A stretch of 64,000 nt of DNA from Cellulosimicrobium arenosum (GCF_014837295.1 NZ_JACYHB010000001.1:372001-436000), one strand, 5' to 3'; counted from the first letter of the stretch, positions 43,151 to 52,285 are shown. Numbers and translations: made by a program. The notes: a model not told the origin generated them from the sequence alone.

Positions 43151-44176
43151 ATGAGCACCGTCGGGCTCGTCGTCAACCCCACCGCCGGGCGCGGTCGCGG
43201 GCGGTACGCCGGGACCGAGACGCTCGTGGCGCTGCGCGCGGCCGGGCACCACGTCCTCGACCTGTCGGCACCGACCCTGGCCCTCGCCCAGGAGAGCGCG
43301 CGCACCGCGGTCGACGGCCGCGGACGACCTCGGCTCGACGCTCTCGTCGTCGTCGGCGGCGACGGGATGGTCCACCTCGGCGTCAACACCGTCGCCGCGA
43401 CCGGTGTCCCTCTCGGCGTCGTCGCCGTCGGCACCGGGAACGACTTCGCGCACGCCCTGGGCCTGCCGACCGGCCGACCCCGACCGTGCATCGACGCGCT
43501 CCTCGACGCGTGCGGGCGCCACGACGTGCACGCCGTGGACGCGGCCCGCGTCACCGCCGCGCACCTGCCGCAGCCCCGCTGGTACGCCGGGGTGCTGTCC
43601 GCCGGGGTCGACGCCGCCGTCAACGCCCACGCGAACGCCTCGACGTGGCCGCGCGGCCGCGCCCGCTACGCGCGCTCCGCGCTGCGCGAGATCACCCGGT
43701 ACCGCCCCTACGGCTACCGCATCACCCTCGGCGGGGTCCGTCCGGCCCAGGGCGGCGCGCCCGACGAACCGATCTCGGAGCTCGCCGGGGTCCCGCTGCG
43801 CGCCGCACCCGGACCCGACGGCCCCGAGCTCGTGTGGGAGTCGCCCGGCGCCCTCGTCGCCGTCGCGAACGGACCGCGCATCGGCGGCGGCATCCGCATC
43901 GCACCGGACGCCGCGATCGACGACGGACTGCTCGACGTCGTCGTCGCCGGGCCCTTCACCCGCCTCGGCGCCGCGCGCATCTTCCCCGGCATGTACTCCG
44001 GCCGGCACCTGCAGGACCCGGGCGTCGGCGTCCTGCGCGCCCGCGTCGTCCTCCTCGAACCCACCGCGGCCGGCGCACCCGCCCCCCACGCCTACGCCGA
44101 CGGCGAGCACCTCGGGCCCCTGCCCGTGCGGGTCGAGGTCGTCCCGGGCGCGCTGGGGGTCCTCACCCCCGGCTGA
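43151..44176 (+). CDS. Diacylglycerol/lipid kinase family protein
   Basis: 341 aa. VGLVVNPTAGRGRG is the opening motif, VVVGGDGMVHLGVN the ATP-binding GGDG and GVVAVGTGNDFAHALGLP the second signature. The C-terminal beta domain includes IRIAPDAAIDDGLLDVVV. These are DagK-type soluble kinases acting on diacylglycerol, sphingoid or similar lipids. It is 43 bp behind tatC and probably cotranscribed. Confidence 0.9.
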   Translation: MSTVGLVVNPTAGRGRGRYAGTETLVALRAAGHHVLDLSAPTLALAQESARTAVDGRGRPRLDALVVVGGDGMVHLGVNTVAATGVPLGVVAVGTGNDFAHALGLPTGRPRPCIDALLDACGRHDVHAVDAARVTAAHLPQPRWYAGVLSAGVDAAVNAHANASTWPRGRARYARSALREITRYRPYGYRITLGGVRPAQGGAPDEPISELAGVPLRAAPGPDGPELVWESPGALVAVANGPRIGGGIRIAPDAAIDDGLLDVVVAGPFTRLGAARIFPGMYSGRHLQDPGVGVLRARVVLLEPTAAGAPAPHAYADGEHLGPLPVRVEVVPGALGVLTPG

Positions 44177-44203
44177 GCCCGCGTCGGCCCGGCCCGCGGC
44201 CCG

Positions 44204-44209
44204 TAGGCT
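44204..44209 (+). promoter_or_regulatory. Leaderless -10 hexamer TAGGCT for helY
   Basis: TAGGCT, 6 nt, ATG at 44216. Almost identical to the block before 28176. Confidence 0.6.
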
Positions 44210-44215
44210 GGACGC

Positions 44216-47182
44216 ATGACGGACGCCTCCTCGCCCGCCGCCCGCTACGCCGCCTCCCGCGCGCGCCAGCAGGCGTCCCGCACCCAGCTCGCCGACTTCC
44301 GCGAGATCCTCGACTTCCCCCTCGACCCGTTCCAGGAACAGGCCTGCCAGTCGCTCGAGGAGGGCCGCGGCGTGCTCGTCGCCGCACCCACCGGCGCCGG
44401 CAAGACCGTCGTCGGCGAGTTCGCCGTCCACCTCGCCCTCGCCGGCGGGCGCAAGGCGTTCTACACCACCCCCATCAAGGCGCTGTCCAACCAGAAGTAC
44501 GCCGACCTCGCCCGCCGCTACGGACCCGACGACGTCGGCCTCCTGACCGGCGACACCACCCTCAACGGGGACGCGCCCGTCGTCGTCATGACGACCGAGG
44601 TCCTGCGCAACATGCTGTACGCCGGCTCGCCCACCCTCGACGGGCTCGCGTTCGTCGTCATGGACGAGGTCCACTACCTCGCCGACCGGTTCCGCGGACC
44701 CGTGTGGGAAGAGGTGATCATCCACCTGCCCGACGACGTCCAGCTCGTCTCGTTGTCCGCGACCGTGTCCAACGCCGAGGAGTTCGGCGACTGGCTCGAG
44801 ATGGTCCGTGGCGACACCGCCGTCGTCGTCAGCGAGCGCCGACCCGTCCCGCTGTGGCAGCACGTGCTCGTCGCGTCCGCCAACCCCACCGCGAACCCGG
44901 CCGGCCCCGTCCACGCCCGCGGCCCGCACGTCGGCGGCGCCGACCTGCTCGACCTGTACGCGGGGCACGTCGACCCGACGAACCCGGGCGTCAACCCACC
45001 GATCAACCCGGACCTGCTCGCCGCGTTCCGCGCCGCGCCGCGCACCGGCGCGTCCGGTCCGGGCGGCAGGGGCGGGCCCGGTCGTGGGGGGGACCGGGGC
45101 TACCGGGGTCGCGGCGGCCGCCGGGTCCACCCCGACCGCCTCGGGGCGCGCCGCACCCCGGCGAGGTTCGCCGTCGTCGACTCGCTCGACGCCGACGCGC
45201 TGCTGCCCGCCATCTACTTCGTGTTCTCCCGCGCCGGGTGCGAGGGCGCGGTCGCGCAGTGCCTGACGGCCGGGCTGCGGCTCACCTCACCCGCCGAGGA
45301 GGCGCAGATCCGGAGCGTGGTCGAGGAACGCAGCGCCGCCATCCCGCCCGAGGACCTCGACGTGCTCGGGTACTGGACGTGGGCCGAGGCACTCGCACGC
45401 GGCGTGGCCGCCCACCACGCCGGGATGCTGCCCGTGTTCAAGGAGACCGTGGAGCAGCTGTTCAGCCGCGGCCTGGTCAAGGTCGTGTTCGCCACCGAGA
45501 CCCTCGCGCTGGGCATCAACATGCCCGCCCGGTCCGTCGTGCTGGAGAAGCTCGTCAAGTGGGACGGCACCGCGCACGTGGACGTCACACCGGGGGAGTA
45601 CACCCAGCTCACCGGGCGGGCCGGGCGGCGCGGCATCGACGTCGAGGGGCACGCGGTGGTCGTCGACCACGCCGGGCTCGACCCGGTGCACCTCGCCGGC
45701 CTGGCGTCCAAGCGGCTGTACCCGCTGCGCTCGAGCTTCCGCCCCACGTACAACATGGCGGTCAACCTCGTCGCGCAGGTCGGTCGGGACCGGGCGCGCG
45801 AGGTGCTGGAGACGTCGTTCGCGCAGTTCCAGGCCGACCGCGGGGTCGTCGGGCTCGCGAAGCAGGCGCAGGCGCACGCCGAGGCCCTCGAGGGGTACGC
45901 CCAGGCCATGACGTGCGACCGGGGCGACTTCACGCAGTACGCCGGCCTGCGGCGCCGGATCGCGGCACGCGAGAAGGACCTGTCGCGCGCGGCGTCCCGC
46001 ACGCGCCGCGCCGAGGTCGTCGCCGCGTTCGAGCGGCTGCGGCCCGGAGACGTCGTCGAGGTCCCGTCGGGCCGGCGGGCCGGGTACGTCGTCGTGCTCG
46101 AGCGGGGGGAGGGGGCCGGGTTCGACGGTCCGCGACCCACCGTCCTCACGCAGGACCGCCAGGTCAAGAAGCTCACCGTCGCCGACGCCCCGGGCGGCAT
46201 CCGCACCGTCGCGACCGTGCGCATCCCCAAGACCTTCAACCCGCGCGTCCCCGCCCAGCGACGCGACCTCGCGTCCAGCCTGCGCAACGCGCTCGGCGCG
46301 CTCGACGAGCCCGGTCAGCGCCCCGGCAAGGCCCCCCGCGCCCGTGCGGCCGCCGCCGACGACGCCGAGCTGAGCCGGCTGCGCGCCCAGCTGCGCGAGC
46401 ACCCGTGCCACGGCTGTCCCGACCGCGAGGACCACGCCCGGTGGGCGGAGCGCTGGGAGAAGCTGAAGAAGGAGCACGACCAGATCGTGCGCCGCGTGCA
46501 GGGTCGCACCGGTTCGATCGCCACGCTGTTCGACCGCACGTGCGACGTGCTGCGCACCCTCGGATACCTGCGCGACGGCTCGCCCGCCGAGGGCGGGACG
46601 GTCGGCGAGCTCGTCGACGCCGAGACCGGTGAGGGGGCAGCAGCGGCGGCGGCCGCCGGGAACCGGCTGACCGTCACGTCCGACGGTCAGTGGTTGCGGC
46701 GCCTGTACGCCGAGAACGACCTGCTCGTGGCCGAGTGCCTGCGCCGCGGCGTGTGGGACGAGCTCGACGCACCCGCACTCGCCGCCGCCGTGTCGACGTG
46801 CGTGTACTCCGCGCGCCGCGACGACGGCGCCGAGCCCTACGTGCCGGGCGGACCGGACGGGCGCCTCGCCCGTGCCCTGGACGAGACGGTGCGCGTGTGG
46901 TCGCAGGTCGACGACCTCGAGCGCGACCACGGCCTCGACGCCACGGGCGAGCTCGACCTCGGACTCGTCGCCGCCGTGCACCGCTGGGCCGCCGGTCGCA
47001 GCCTCGATGCCGTGCTGCGCGGCTCGGAGATCGCAGCGGGGGACTTCGTGCGCTGGTGCAAGCAGGTGATCGACGTCCTGGACCAGCTCGCCGGCGCCGC
47101 ACCGACGCCGGCCCTGCGCCGCACCGCCATCCAGGCGATCGACAAGGTCCGGCGCGGGGTCGTCGCCTACTCGAGCGTCTGA
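44216..47182 (+). CDS. helY: HelY-type Ski2-like DEAD/DEAH-box RNA helicase
   Basis: 988 aa. PLDPFQEQACQSLEEGRG (Q-motif-like), VAAPTGAGKTVVGEFA (Walker A), VVMDEVHYLADRFRGP (DEVH), SLSATVSNAEEFGDWLEM (SAT), a Gly/Arg-rich insert near residues 270-305, FATETLALGINMPARSVV and YTQLTGRAGRRGID (motif VI). The C-terminal ~400 residues hold the DSHCT-like region with CHGCPDREDH. It is the standard neighbour of tatC in actinobacteria and probably acts in RNA processing or decay. Confidence 0.93.
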   Translation: MTDASSPAARYAASRARQQASRTQLADFREILDFPLDPFQEQACQSLEEGRGVLVAAPTGAGKTVVGEFAVHLALAGGRKAFYTTPIKALSNQKYADLARRYGPDDVGLLTGDTTLNGDAPVVVMTTEVLRNMLYAGSPTLDGLAFVVMDEVHYLADRFRGPVWEEVIIHLPDDVQLVSLSATVSNAEEFGDWLEMVRGDTAVVVSERRPVPLWQHVLVASANPTANPAGPVHARGPHVGGADLLDLYAGHVDPTNPGVNPPINPDLLAAFRAAPRTGASGPGGRGGPGRGGDRGYRGRGGRRVHPDRLGARRTPARFAVVDSLDADALLPAIYFVFSRAGCEGAVAQCLTAGLRLTSPAEEAQIRSVVEERSAAIPPEDLDVLGYWTWAEALARGVAAHHAGMLPVFKETVEQLFSRGLVKVVFATETLALGINMPARSVVLEKLVKWDGTAHVDVTPGEYTQLTGRAGRRGIDVEGHAVVVDHAGLDPVHLAGLASKRLYPLRSSFRPTYNMAVNLVAQVGRDRAREVLETSFAQFQADRGVVGLAKQAQAHAEALEGYAQAMTCDRGDFTQYAGLRRRIAAREKDLSRAASRTRRAEVVAAFERLRPGDVVEVPSGRRAGYVVVLERGEGAGFDGPRPTVLTQDRQVKKLTVADAPGGIRTVATVRIPKTFNPRVPAQRRDLASSLRNALGALDEPGQRPGKAPRARAAAADDAELSRLRAQLREHPCHGCPDREDHARWAERWEKLKKEHDQIVRRVQGRTGSIATLFDRTCDVLRTLGYLRDGSPAEGGTVGELVDAETGEGAAAAAAAGNRLTVTSDGQWLRRLYAENDLLVAECLRRGVWDELDAPALAAAVSTCVYSARRDDGAEPYVPGGPDGRLARALDETVRVWSQVDDLERDHGLDATGELDLGLVAAVHRWAAGRSLDAVLRGSEIAAGDFVRWCKQVIDVLDQLAGAAPTPALRRTAIQAIDKVRRGVVAYSSV

Positions 47183-47236
47183 ACCGCGGCCACCCGCGGG
47201 ACGAACCTCGCAGGTGGGGAGGTATCGTGAAGGACT

Positions 47237-48877
47237 GTGGCCTCAACCCTGTACCGCGGTGGCGTGATCCACTCCCCGACCGACCCCTTCGCCGAGGCGC
47301 TGCTCATCGACGACGGGACGATCGCCTGGATCGGCGCGAACGACACCGCCGACGGGCTCGCCGCCCGCGCCGACCGCGTCGTCGAGCTCGACGGGGCGCT
47401 CGTCGCCCCCGGCTTCGTCGACTCCCACGTCCACCTCTTCGAGACCGGGCTCGCCCTCGTCGGCGTCGACCTGTCCGCGAGCGCCGGCGTGACCTCGCTC
47501 GCGGGCGCGCTGGATGCGGTCGCCACCGCCGCCCGCGACGCGGGGGAGGACGACGTCGTGCTCGCGTTCGGCTGGGACGAGCAGACGTGGCCCGAGGGCC
47601 GGCGGCCCACGCGCACGGAGCTCGACGGTGCGGGGGGCGGGCGCGCGGTGTACGCGGCGCGGGTCGACGTGCACTCCGCGGTGGTCTCCAGCGCGCTGGC
47701 CGACCGGTACGGGCTCTCGCAGCACGCGGGGTGGGACGACTCGGGCTGGGTCACGGGCGAGGCGCACCACGTGGCGCGCGACGCGGCCCGGCAGGTGTCA
47801 CCGGCGCGGCGCACCGAGCTGTACCGGCGGGCGCTCGACGCCGCGGCGCGTGCCGGCATCGTCTCGGTGCACGAGATGAGCGCCCCGCACATCGACACGC
47901 GCGCGGGCCTGCGCGAGCTCCTGACGATGACCGGCGACGCGTCGAGCGAGCTGCCCCACGTCGTGGGCTACCGGGGCGAGCTGTGCGTGACGGTGGACGA
48001 CGCCCGCGCCCTGCTCGCCGACCTGCCCGGCCTGACCGGCATCGGGGGAGACCTCAACGTGGACGGCTCGATCGGGTCGCGCACCGCGGCGATGCGGGCC
48101 CCATACCAGGACGCGCCGGAGCCGGGGGAGCGCGGTGCCCTGTACCTCAGCGCGGAGCAGGTCAGCAACCACCTGTCCGCGGTCGCGGCCGCGGGCACGC
48201 AGGGCGGGTTCCACGTCATCGGGGACCGCGCCATGGACGAGCTGGTGCTGGGGCTCAAGGTCGCGGCGGAGGTGCACGGCATGTCGTCGGTGCGCGCCGC
48301 CCGGCACCGGGTCGAGCACGCCCTGTTCGTCGACGCGGCCGCGATGGCGACGCTGCTGCTGCTCGGGGTGAGCCTGAGCCTGCAGCCCGGCTTCGACGCG
48401 GCGTGGGGCGGGCCGGACGGGATGTACGCCGCGCGGGTCGGTGCGGTGCGCGCCGAGGGCCTGAGCCCCTTCGCGGACCTCGCCGGCGCCGGCATCCCGC
48501 TCGCGTTCGGCTCGGACGCCCCGGTCACCCGCCTCGACCCGTGGGCGGGCGTCCTGGCCGCGATGTCGCACGTCGACCCGGACCAGCAGGTCTCGGCACG
48601 GGCCGCGTTCCGGGCGCACACGCGCGGCGGGTGGCGCATCGCCGGCCTGGACCACACGGGGGCGGGCCAGCTGCGCGTGGGCGCGCCCGCGCACCTGGCC
48701 GTGTGGCAGGCCGAGCACCTGGTCGTGCAGGGCGCGCTCGGGCGCACCACGTCGTCGTGGAGCACCGACGCCCGGGCGGGGCAGCCGTTGCTGCCCGAGC
48801 TCGGCACGGACGTCGCGCGACCGGTGTGCGTGCAGAGCGTGCGCGCGGGCGTCGTGCTGCACGACGAGCTGGGCTGA
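47237..48877 (+). CDS. YtcJ-like amidohydrolase
   Basis: 546 aa from a GTG with AAGGA upstream. YRGGVIHSPTDPFAEALLID is the N-terminal beta-sandwich, VAPGFVDSHVHLFETGLAL the HxH metal site, VHEMSAPHIDTRAGL and GGFHVIGDRAMDELV further sites, HRVEHALFVDAAAM another His and LAFGSDAPVTRLDPWAGVL the metal-binding Asp. The layout is the amidohydrolase-3/YtcJ group, which hydrolyses N-formyl or imidazolone-like amides; the substrate is unknown. Confidence 0.88.
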   Translation: MASTLYRGGVIHSPTDPFAEALLIDDGTIAWIGANDTADGLAARADRVVELDGALVAPGFVDSHVHLFETGLALVGVDLSASAGVTSLAGALDAVATAARDAGEDDVVLAFGWDEQTWPEGRRPTRTELDGAGGGRAVYAARVDVHSAVVSSALADRYGLSQHAGWDDSGWVTGEAHHVARDAARQVSPARRTELYRRALDAAARAGIVSVHEMSAPHIDTRAGLRELLTMTGDASSELPHVVGYRGELCVTVDDARALLADLPGLTGIGGDLNVDGSIGSRTAAMRAPYQDAPEPGERGALYLSAEQVSNHLSAVAAAGTQGGFHVIGDRAMDELVLGLKVAAEVHGMSSVRAARHRVEHALFVDAAAMATLLLLGVSLSLQPGFDAAWGGPDGMYAARVGAVRAEGLSPFADLAGAGIPLAFGSDAPVTRLDPWAGVLAAMSHVDPDQQVSARAAFRAHTRGGWRIAGLDHTGAGQLRVGAPAHLAVWQAEHLVVQGALGRTTSSWSTDARAGQPLLPELGTDVARPVCVQSVRAGVVLHDELG

Positions 48878-48889
48878 GAGCGCTACCGC

Positions 48890-48917
48890 TTGACACCTCG
48901 GTCTGGGGGGGTAGGTT
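48890..48917 (+). promoter_or_regulatory. Near-consensus housekeeping promoter after the amidohydrolase gene
   Basis: TTGACA (48890-48895), a 16-nt spacer and TAGGTT (48912-48917). It is the best -35/-10 pair I see in the window and reads toward a 31-codon frame and lnt. Confidence 0.65.
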
Positions 48918-48924
48918 CGGCAGG

Positions 48925-49020
48925 GTGTTCCGGCCCACGCGGCCGCTGGGGGATCTGCCACCGCCGACGACCCCTGCGCGTGCTTCGCCGGGCAGCGGGT
49001 CGGTCCCGCGCGCTCAGTAG
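48925..49020 (+). CDS. Possible 31-residue small ORF or leader upstream of lnt
   Basis: A GTG 7 nt after the TAGGTT -10 hexamer starts a frame of 31 codons (begins MFRPTRPLGDLPPPTTPARA) ending in TAG at 49018. Its position is exactly that of a leaderless start. The product is Pro/Arg-rich without a recognisable domain. It may be a genuine small protein, a leader peptide, or chance coding in a 5' untranslated region. Confidence 0.35.
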   Translation: MFRPTRPLGDLPPPTTPARASPGSGSVPRAQ

Positions 49021-49096
49021 AAAACGTGCCCCGCTCGTGGCGTCGGGGTACGGGCCGAAGGGCGCGCGGGCCGACCGTCACACCTCGCTCGTGGCG

Positions 49097-49102
49097 TATT
49101 GT
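49097..49102 (+). promoter_or_regulatory. Leaderless -10 hexamer TATTGT for lnt
   Basis: TATTGT, 6 nt, GTG at 49109. It decides the lnt start. Confidence 0.55.
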
Positions 49103-49108
49103 GCACCC

Positions 49109-50815
49109 GTGCCGACGTCCGACCCCGCCCCCGCGCGTCCGCGGTCGCCGAGCCCGACCTGGCGGGTCCTGTCGCTCGTCCTTGCCGTTGCCGGTGGGCT
49201 CGCGACCGACGCCGCGTTCCCGGAACGAGGGTGGTGGCCGCTGGCCTTCGTCGGGGTCGGCGCCCTGTTCGTCGCCCTGCGGGCCGACCGCGCGTGGTGG
49301 GGCGCCCTCGTCGGGTTCGCGTGGGGCGCGTCGTTCTTCCTCGTGCACCTGTGGTGGGCGAACGAGGCCACCGACACCGTGCCGTGGCTCGCCCTGTCGC
49401 TCATGGAGGCCGCGTTCGTCGCGGCCCTCGGGGCGGCATGGGTGTGGGCACGCCGGTGGCCGTGGCTGCGGGCCCGCCCGCTCGCCCAGGCCGTCGCGTT
49501 CGCCGTGCTGTTCGTCGGCGCCGAGCAGGCCCGCACCGAGGTCCCGTTCGGCGGCTTCCCCTGGGGACGGGTCGCGTACTCCCAGGTCGACTCGCCCCTC
49601 GCGCACGCCGCCCCGCTCGGCGGCGAGGTGCTGGTCTCGCTGCTCGTCGCCCTCGTGGGCGCGCTGCTCGCCGTCGCCGTCCTGCGACTGGCCCCGGGCC
49701 CGGCCGACGCCACGACCCCGCCGCCCGACGCCGGTCGAGTCGTCGTGCGGCCGCGTACCGGGGTGCCGGTCGCGGTCCCCGTCCTGCTCGCCGTGGTCCT
49801 CGCGACCACCCCAGCGCTCGTCCCGCTCGACGCGCGCGCCGAGGCCGGCACGCTCGAGGTCGGGGCCGTGCAGGGCAACGTGGACGAACCCGGCCTGGGC
49901 TCGTTCGCGAACCGTGCCGTGGTCCTGAACAACCACCTCGAGGGCACCGTCGCGCTGCTCGACCAGGTCGAGGCCGGTGACCTCGACGTCGTGCTGTGGC
50001 CGGAGAACGGCTCCGACCTCGACCCGCAGACCAACCCCGACGTCGCCGCGGGCATCGACGCCGCCGCGTCCGACGTGGGCGCGCCGATCCTCGTCGGGGC
50101 GCAGGAGTACCCGCCGACCGGGGGCCGGTACAACGTGTCGCTGCTGTGGGAACCCGGCGCGGGCGTGGTCGACCGGTACGCCAAGCAGCACCCCGCACCG
50201 TTCGGCGAGTACATCCCGCTGCGCTCCTTCGTGCGGCTCTTCTCCGCGGAGGTCGACCGCGTCACGACCGACATGCTGCCCGGCACCGAGACGGGCGTGA
50301 TCGACCTCGCCTCGCCGCGCCTGGGACGCACCGTTCCGCTCGGCGTCGTCATCTGCTTCGAGGTCGCCTACGACACGCTCGTGCGCGACGCCGTGGACGC
50401 CGGGGCGCAGGTCCTCGTCGTGCAGACGAACAACGCGTCCTTCGGGTACACGGCAGAGTCCACGCAGCAGCTCGCCATGTCGAGGCTGCGGGCCATCACC
50501 ACCGGGCGCGCCACCGTCCAGGTCTCCACCGTCGGCGTCAGCGGCGTCGTCGCCCCGGACGGGACGCTGCTGCAGTCGACCGCGCTGTTCACCCCGGACC
50601 AGCTCGTCGCGTCCCTGCCGCTGCGCACGAGCCTGACCCCGGCGGTGCGGGCCGGCTACGCCCCGGCCATGACCGTCCTCGTCCTGACGCTGGGCCTGCT
50701 CGCCACGGGCATCGGAACGGGGACCAGGGCCCGCCGCCGCGCCACCGCCACCGACCACTCGACGGAAGCACCGGACGCGCCGGAGGACCCTTCCACCAGC
50801 AGCGCGGCACCGTGA
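49109..50815 (+). CDS. lnt: Apolipoprotein N-acyltransferase
   Basis: 568 aa. Membrane helices in the first ~230 residues are followed by an extracytoplasmic nitrilase domain with the catalytic Glu in VVLWPENGSDLD, Lys in RYAKQHPAPFGEYIP and Cys in GVVICFEVAYD. It transfers a third acyl chain to the N-terminal Cys of lipoproteins. The GTG start follows a TATTGT hexamer. It overlaps ppm1 by GTGA; in mycobacteria the two proteins form one fused or interacting unit. Confidence 0.93.
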   Translation: MPTSDPAPARPRSPSPTWRVLSLVLAVAGGLATDAAFPERGWWPLAFVGVGALFVALRADRAWWGALVGFAWGASFFLVHLWWANEATDTVPWLALSLMEAAFVAALGAAWVWARRWPWLRARPLAQAVAFAVLFVGAEQARTEVPFGGFPWGRVAYSQVDSPLAHAAPLGGEVLVSLLVALVGALLAVAVLRLAPGPADATTPPPDAGRVVVRPRTGVPVAVPVLLAVVLATTPALVPLDARAEAGTLEVGAVQGNVDEPGLGSFANRAVVLNNHLEGTVALLDQVEAGDLDVVLWPENGSDLDPQTNPDVAAGIDAAASDVGAPILVGAQEYPPTGGRYNVSLLWEPGAGVVDRYAKQHPAPFGEYIPLRSFVRLFSAEVDRVTTDMLPGTETGVIDLASPRLGRTVPLGVVICFEVAYDTLVRDAVDAGAQVLVVQTNNASFGYTAESTQQLAMSRLRAITTGRATVQVSTVGVSGVVAPDGTLLQSTALFTPDQLVASLPLRTSLTPAVRAGYAPAMTVLVLTLGLLATGIGTGTRARRRATATDHSTEAPDAPEDPSTSSAAP

Positions 50816-51579
50816 CGCCTCTGCCCGCGCAGCGCGTCCTGGTGGTGGTCCCCACCTACGACGAGGCCCTGACCCTGCCGTCGACGCTCGCGCGCCTGCG
50901 CGCGGCCGTACCGCACGCGCACGTCCTCGTCGTCGACGACGCCAGCCCGGACGGCACCGGGGACCTCGCCGACGCGGCCGCGGCGTCCGACCCCGCGGTG
51001 CACGTGCTGCACCGCGCCGGCAAGGACGGTCTCGGTGCGGCGTACGTCGCGGGCTTCGGCTGGGCGCTGGACGGCGGGTACGACATCGTCGTCGAGATGG
51101 ACGCGGACGGGTCGCACCAGCCCGAGCAGCTTCCCCGCCTGCTCGCGGCGCTCGACGACCCGGCACCGGCGGGAGACCGACCGACCGAGCTCGTGATCGG
51201 GTCGCGCTGGGTCCCCGGCGGGCGGGTGGAGAACTGGCCGTGGCACCGCGCGGCGCTCTCGCGGGGTGGCAACGCCTACGTGCGCGCTGCGCTCGGGCTG
51301 CACCTGCAGGACGCGACCGCAGGGTTCCGCGCCTACCGGGCCGAGACCCTGCGCGCGATCGACCTCGCCGGCGTCGAGTCCCACGGGTACTGCTTCCAGG
51401 TCGACATGGCCTGGCGCGTCGCCCGCGGCGGCGGACGCGTCGTCGAGGTGCCGATCACGTTCGTGGAGCGCACGGCCGGGCGGTCGAAGATGAGCCGCGC
51501 GATCGTCACCGAGGCGCTGTGGAAGGTCACCGCGTGGGGTGCCCGACGACGCGTCGAACAGCTGCGTCCGCGCGGCTGA
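50812..51579 (+). CDS. ppm1: Polyprenol monophosphomannose synthase
   Basis: 255 aa GT2 glycosyltransferase. RVLVVVPTYDEALTLPSTLA is the nucleotide-sugar entry, VLVVDDASPDGTGDLAD the first Asp motif, VVEMDADGSHQPEQLPRLL the DXD-like metal site, and ITFVERTAGRSKMSRAIVTE the C-terminal block of dolichol-phosphate-mannose synthases. It makes polyprenyl-phosphate-mannose, the donor for protein O-mannosylation and glycolipids. Coupled to lnt by a 4-nt overlap; a strong hairpin follows. Confidence 0.93.
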   Translation: MTPLPAQRVLVVVPTYDEALTLPSTLARLRAAVPHAHVLVVDDASPDGTGDLADAAAASDPAVHVLHRAGKDGLGAAYVAGFGWALDGGYDIVVEMDADGSHQPEQLPRLLAALDDPAPAGDRPTELVIGSRWVPGGRVENWPWHRAALSRGGNAYVRAALGLHLQDATAGFRAYRAETLRAIDLAGVESHGYCFQVDMAWRVARGGGRVVEVPITFVERTAGRSKMSRAIVTEALWKVTAWGARRRVEQLRPRG

Positions 51580-51639
51580 GCGGTCACGGGGTCTGGTGGT
51601 GCCCGCCCGCGCCGACCCGGCGTCCGCCCCGCCCGGACA

Positions 51640-51680
51640 CGCGAGGAGGCCCGGACCATGACGGTCCGGGCCTCCTCGCG
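51640..51680. terminator. Strong bidirectional terminator between ppm1 and rbpA
   Basis: An 18-bp perfect stem (51640-51657 with 51663-51680) and a 5-nt loop (ATGAC) between convergent genes. Confidence 0.9.
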
Positions 51681-51698
51681 TCGTGCAGGGCGTGCGCC

Positions 51699-52043
51699 TC
51701 AGGCGCCGCGGCGCAGCTTGCCCGCGCGCAGCAGACCCAGGCGCTCGTCGAGCAGCTCCTCGAGCTCGGAGACTGTGCGGCGCTCCAGCAGCATGTCCCA
51801 GTGCGTACGGGCGGGCTTGCCCGCCTTCGGCTCGGGGCGCTCCGCGTCCCGCAGCAGGGCCTCCTCGCCGCAGCGGCACTCCCACACCGGGGGCACCTCG
51901 GCGTCGGTCGAGAACGGCAGGATGATCGTGTGCCCGTTGGGGCAGTCGTAGTGCGCCTGGAAGCGAGGAGCGAAGTCGACGCCCGCGTCCGACTCCATGC
52001 TCTTCGATCCGATGCTCATCCCGCGCAGGGAACGGTCAGGCAT
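51699..52043 (-). CDS. rbpA: RNA polymerase-binding protein RbpA
   Basis: 114 aa. The N-terminal MPDRSLRGMSIGSKSMESD matches the RbpA tail, followed by the core (FAPRFQAHYDCPNGHTIILP, DAEVPPVWECRCGEEA with Cys residues) and the sigma-interaction domain with the hallmark PARTHWDMLLERRTVSELEE. It stabilises RNAP with the principal sigma factors. GGAGG is 6 nt before the ATG. A GGAAC-N18-GTT promoter lies ~70 nt upstream, in line with SigR/SigH control known for rbpA. Confidence 0.95.
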   Translation of the reverse strand: MPDRSLRGMSIGSKSMESDAGVDFAPRFQAHYDCPNGHTIILPFSTDAEVPPVWECRCGEEALLRDAERPEPKAGKPARTHWDMLLERRTVSELEELLDERLGLLRAGKLRRGA

Positions 52044-52118
52044 GTGTCCTCCAGGAGGTCGTCGAGGGTGAGATGGGCCGCACCCGTGATACCGGGCGCC
52101 GAGCCGCTTCCACCGAGT

Positions 52119-52148
52119 GGAACGCCAGGTCGCCGGGCGTTGTTCCAC
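52119..52148. promoter_or_regulatory. rbpA: SigR/SigH-type promoter of rbpA, palindromic
   Basis: On the minus strand GGAAC (52146-52142), an 18-nt spacer and GTT (52123-52121) fit the SigR/SigH consensus GGAAY-N18-GTT. The GTGGAAC/GTTCCAC arms are palindromic, so the same spacing also reads on the plus strand. Confidence 0.7.
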
Positions 52149-52259
52149 CGCGTCGTGAAGGTCCGGTGAACGTCCCCCCGCAGCGTGGTGGGACCAGGCT
52201 CCCGGGTTCGCCACGGGCGCGCAACTCGTCACCCGCACGCGACGACGGGCGCACGCCGT

Positions 52260-52285
52260 GGAACAAACCGTGCGCTCGACCGGTT
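52260..52285 (+). promoter_or_regulatory. SigR/SigH-type promoter of the flavin oxidoreductase operon
   Basis: GGAAC (52260-52264), 18 nt, GTT (52283-52285), the same element and spacing as at rbpA. The expected start of transcription is about 50 nt before the ATG at 52343. The remaining part of the 299-bp gap shows a CCCGCCG/CGGCGGG hairpin but no gene. Confidence 0.7.
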
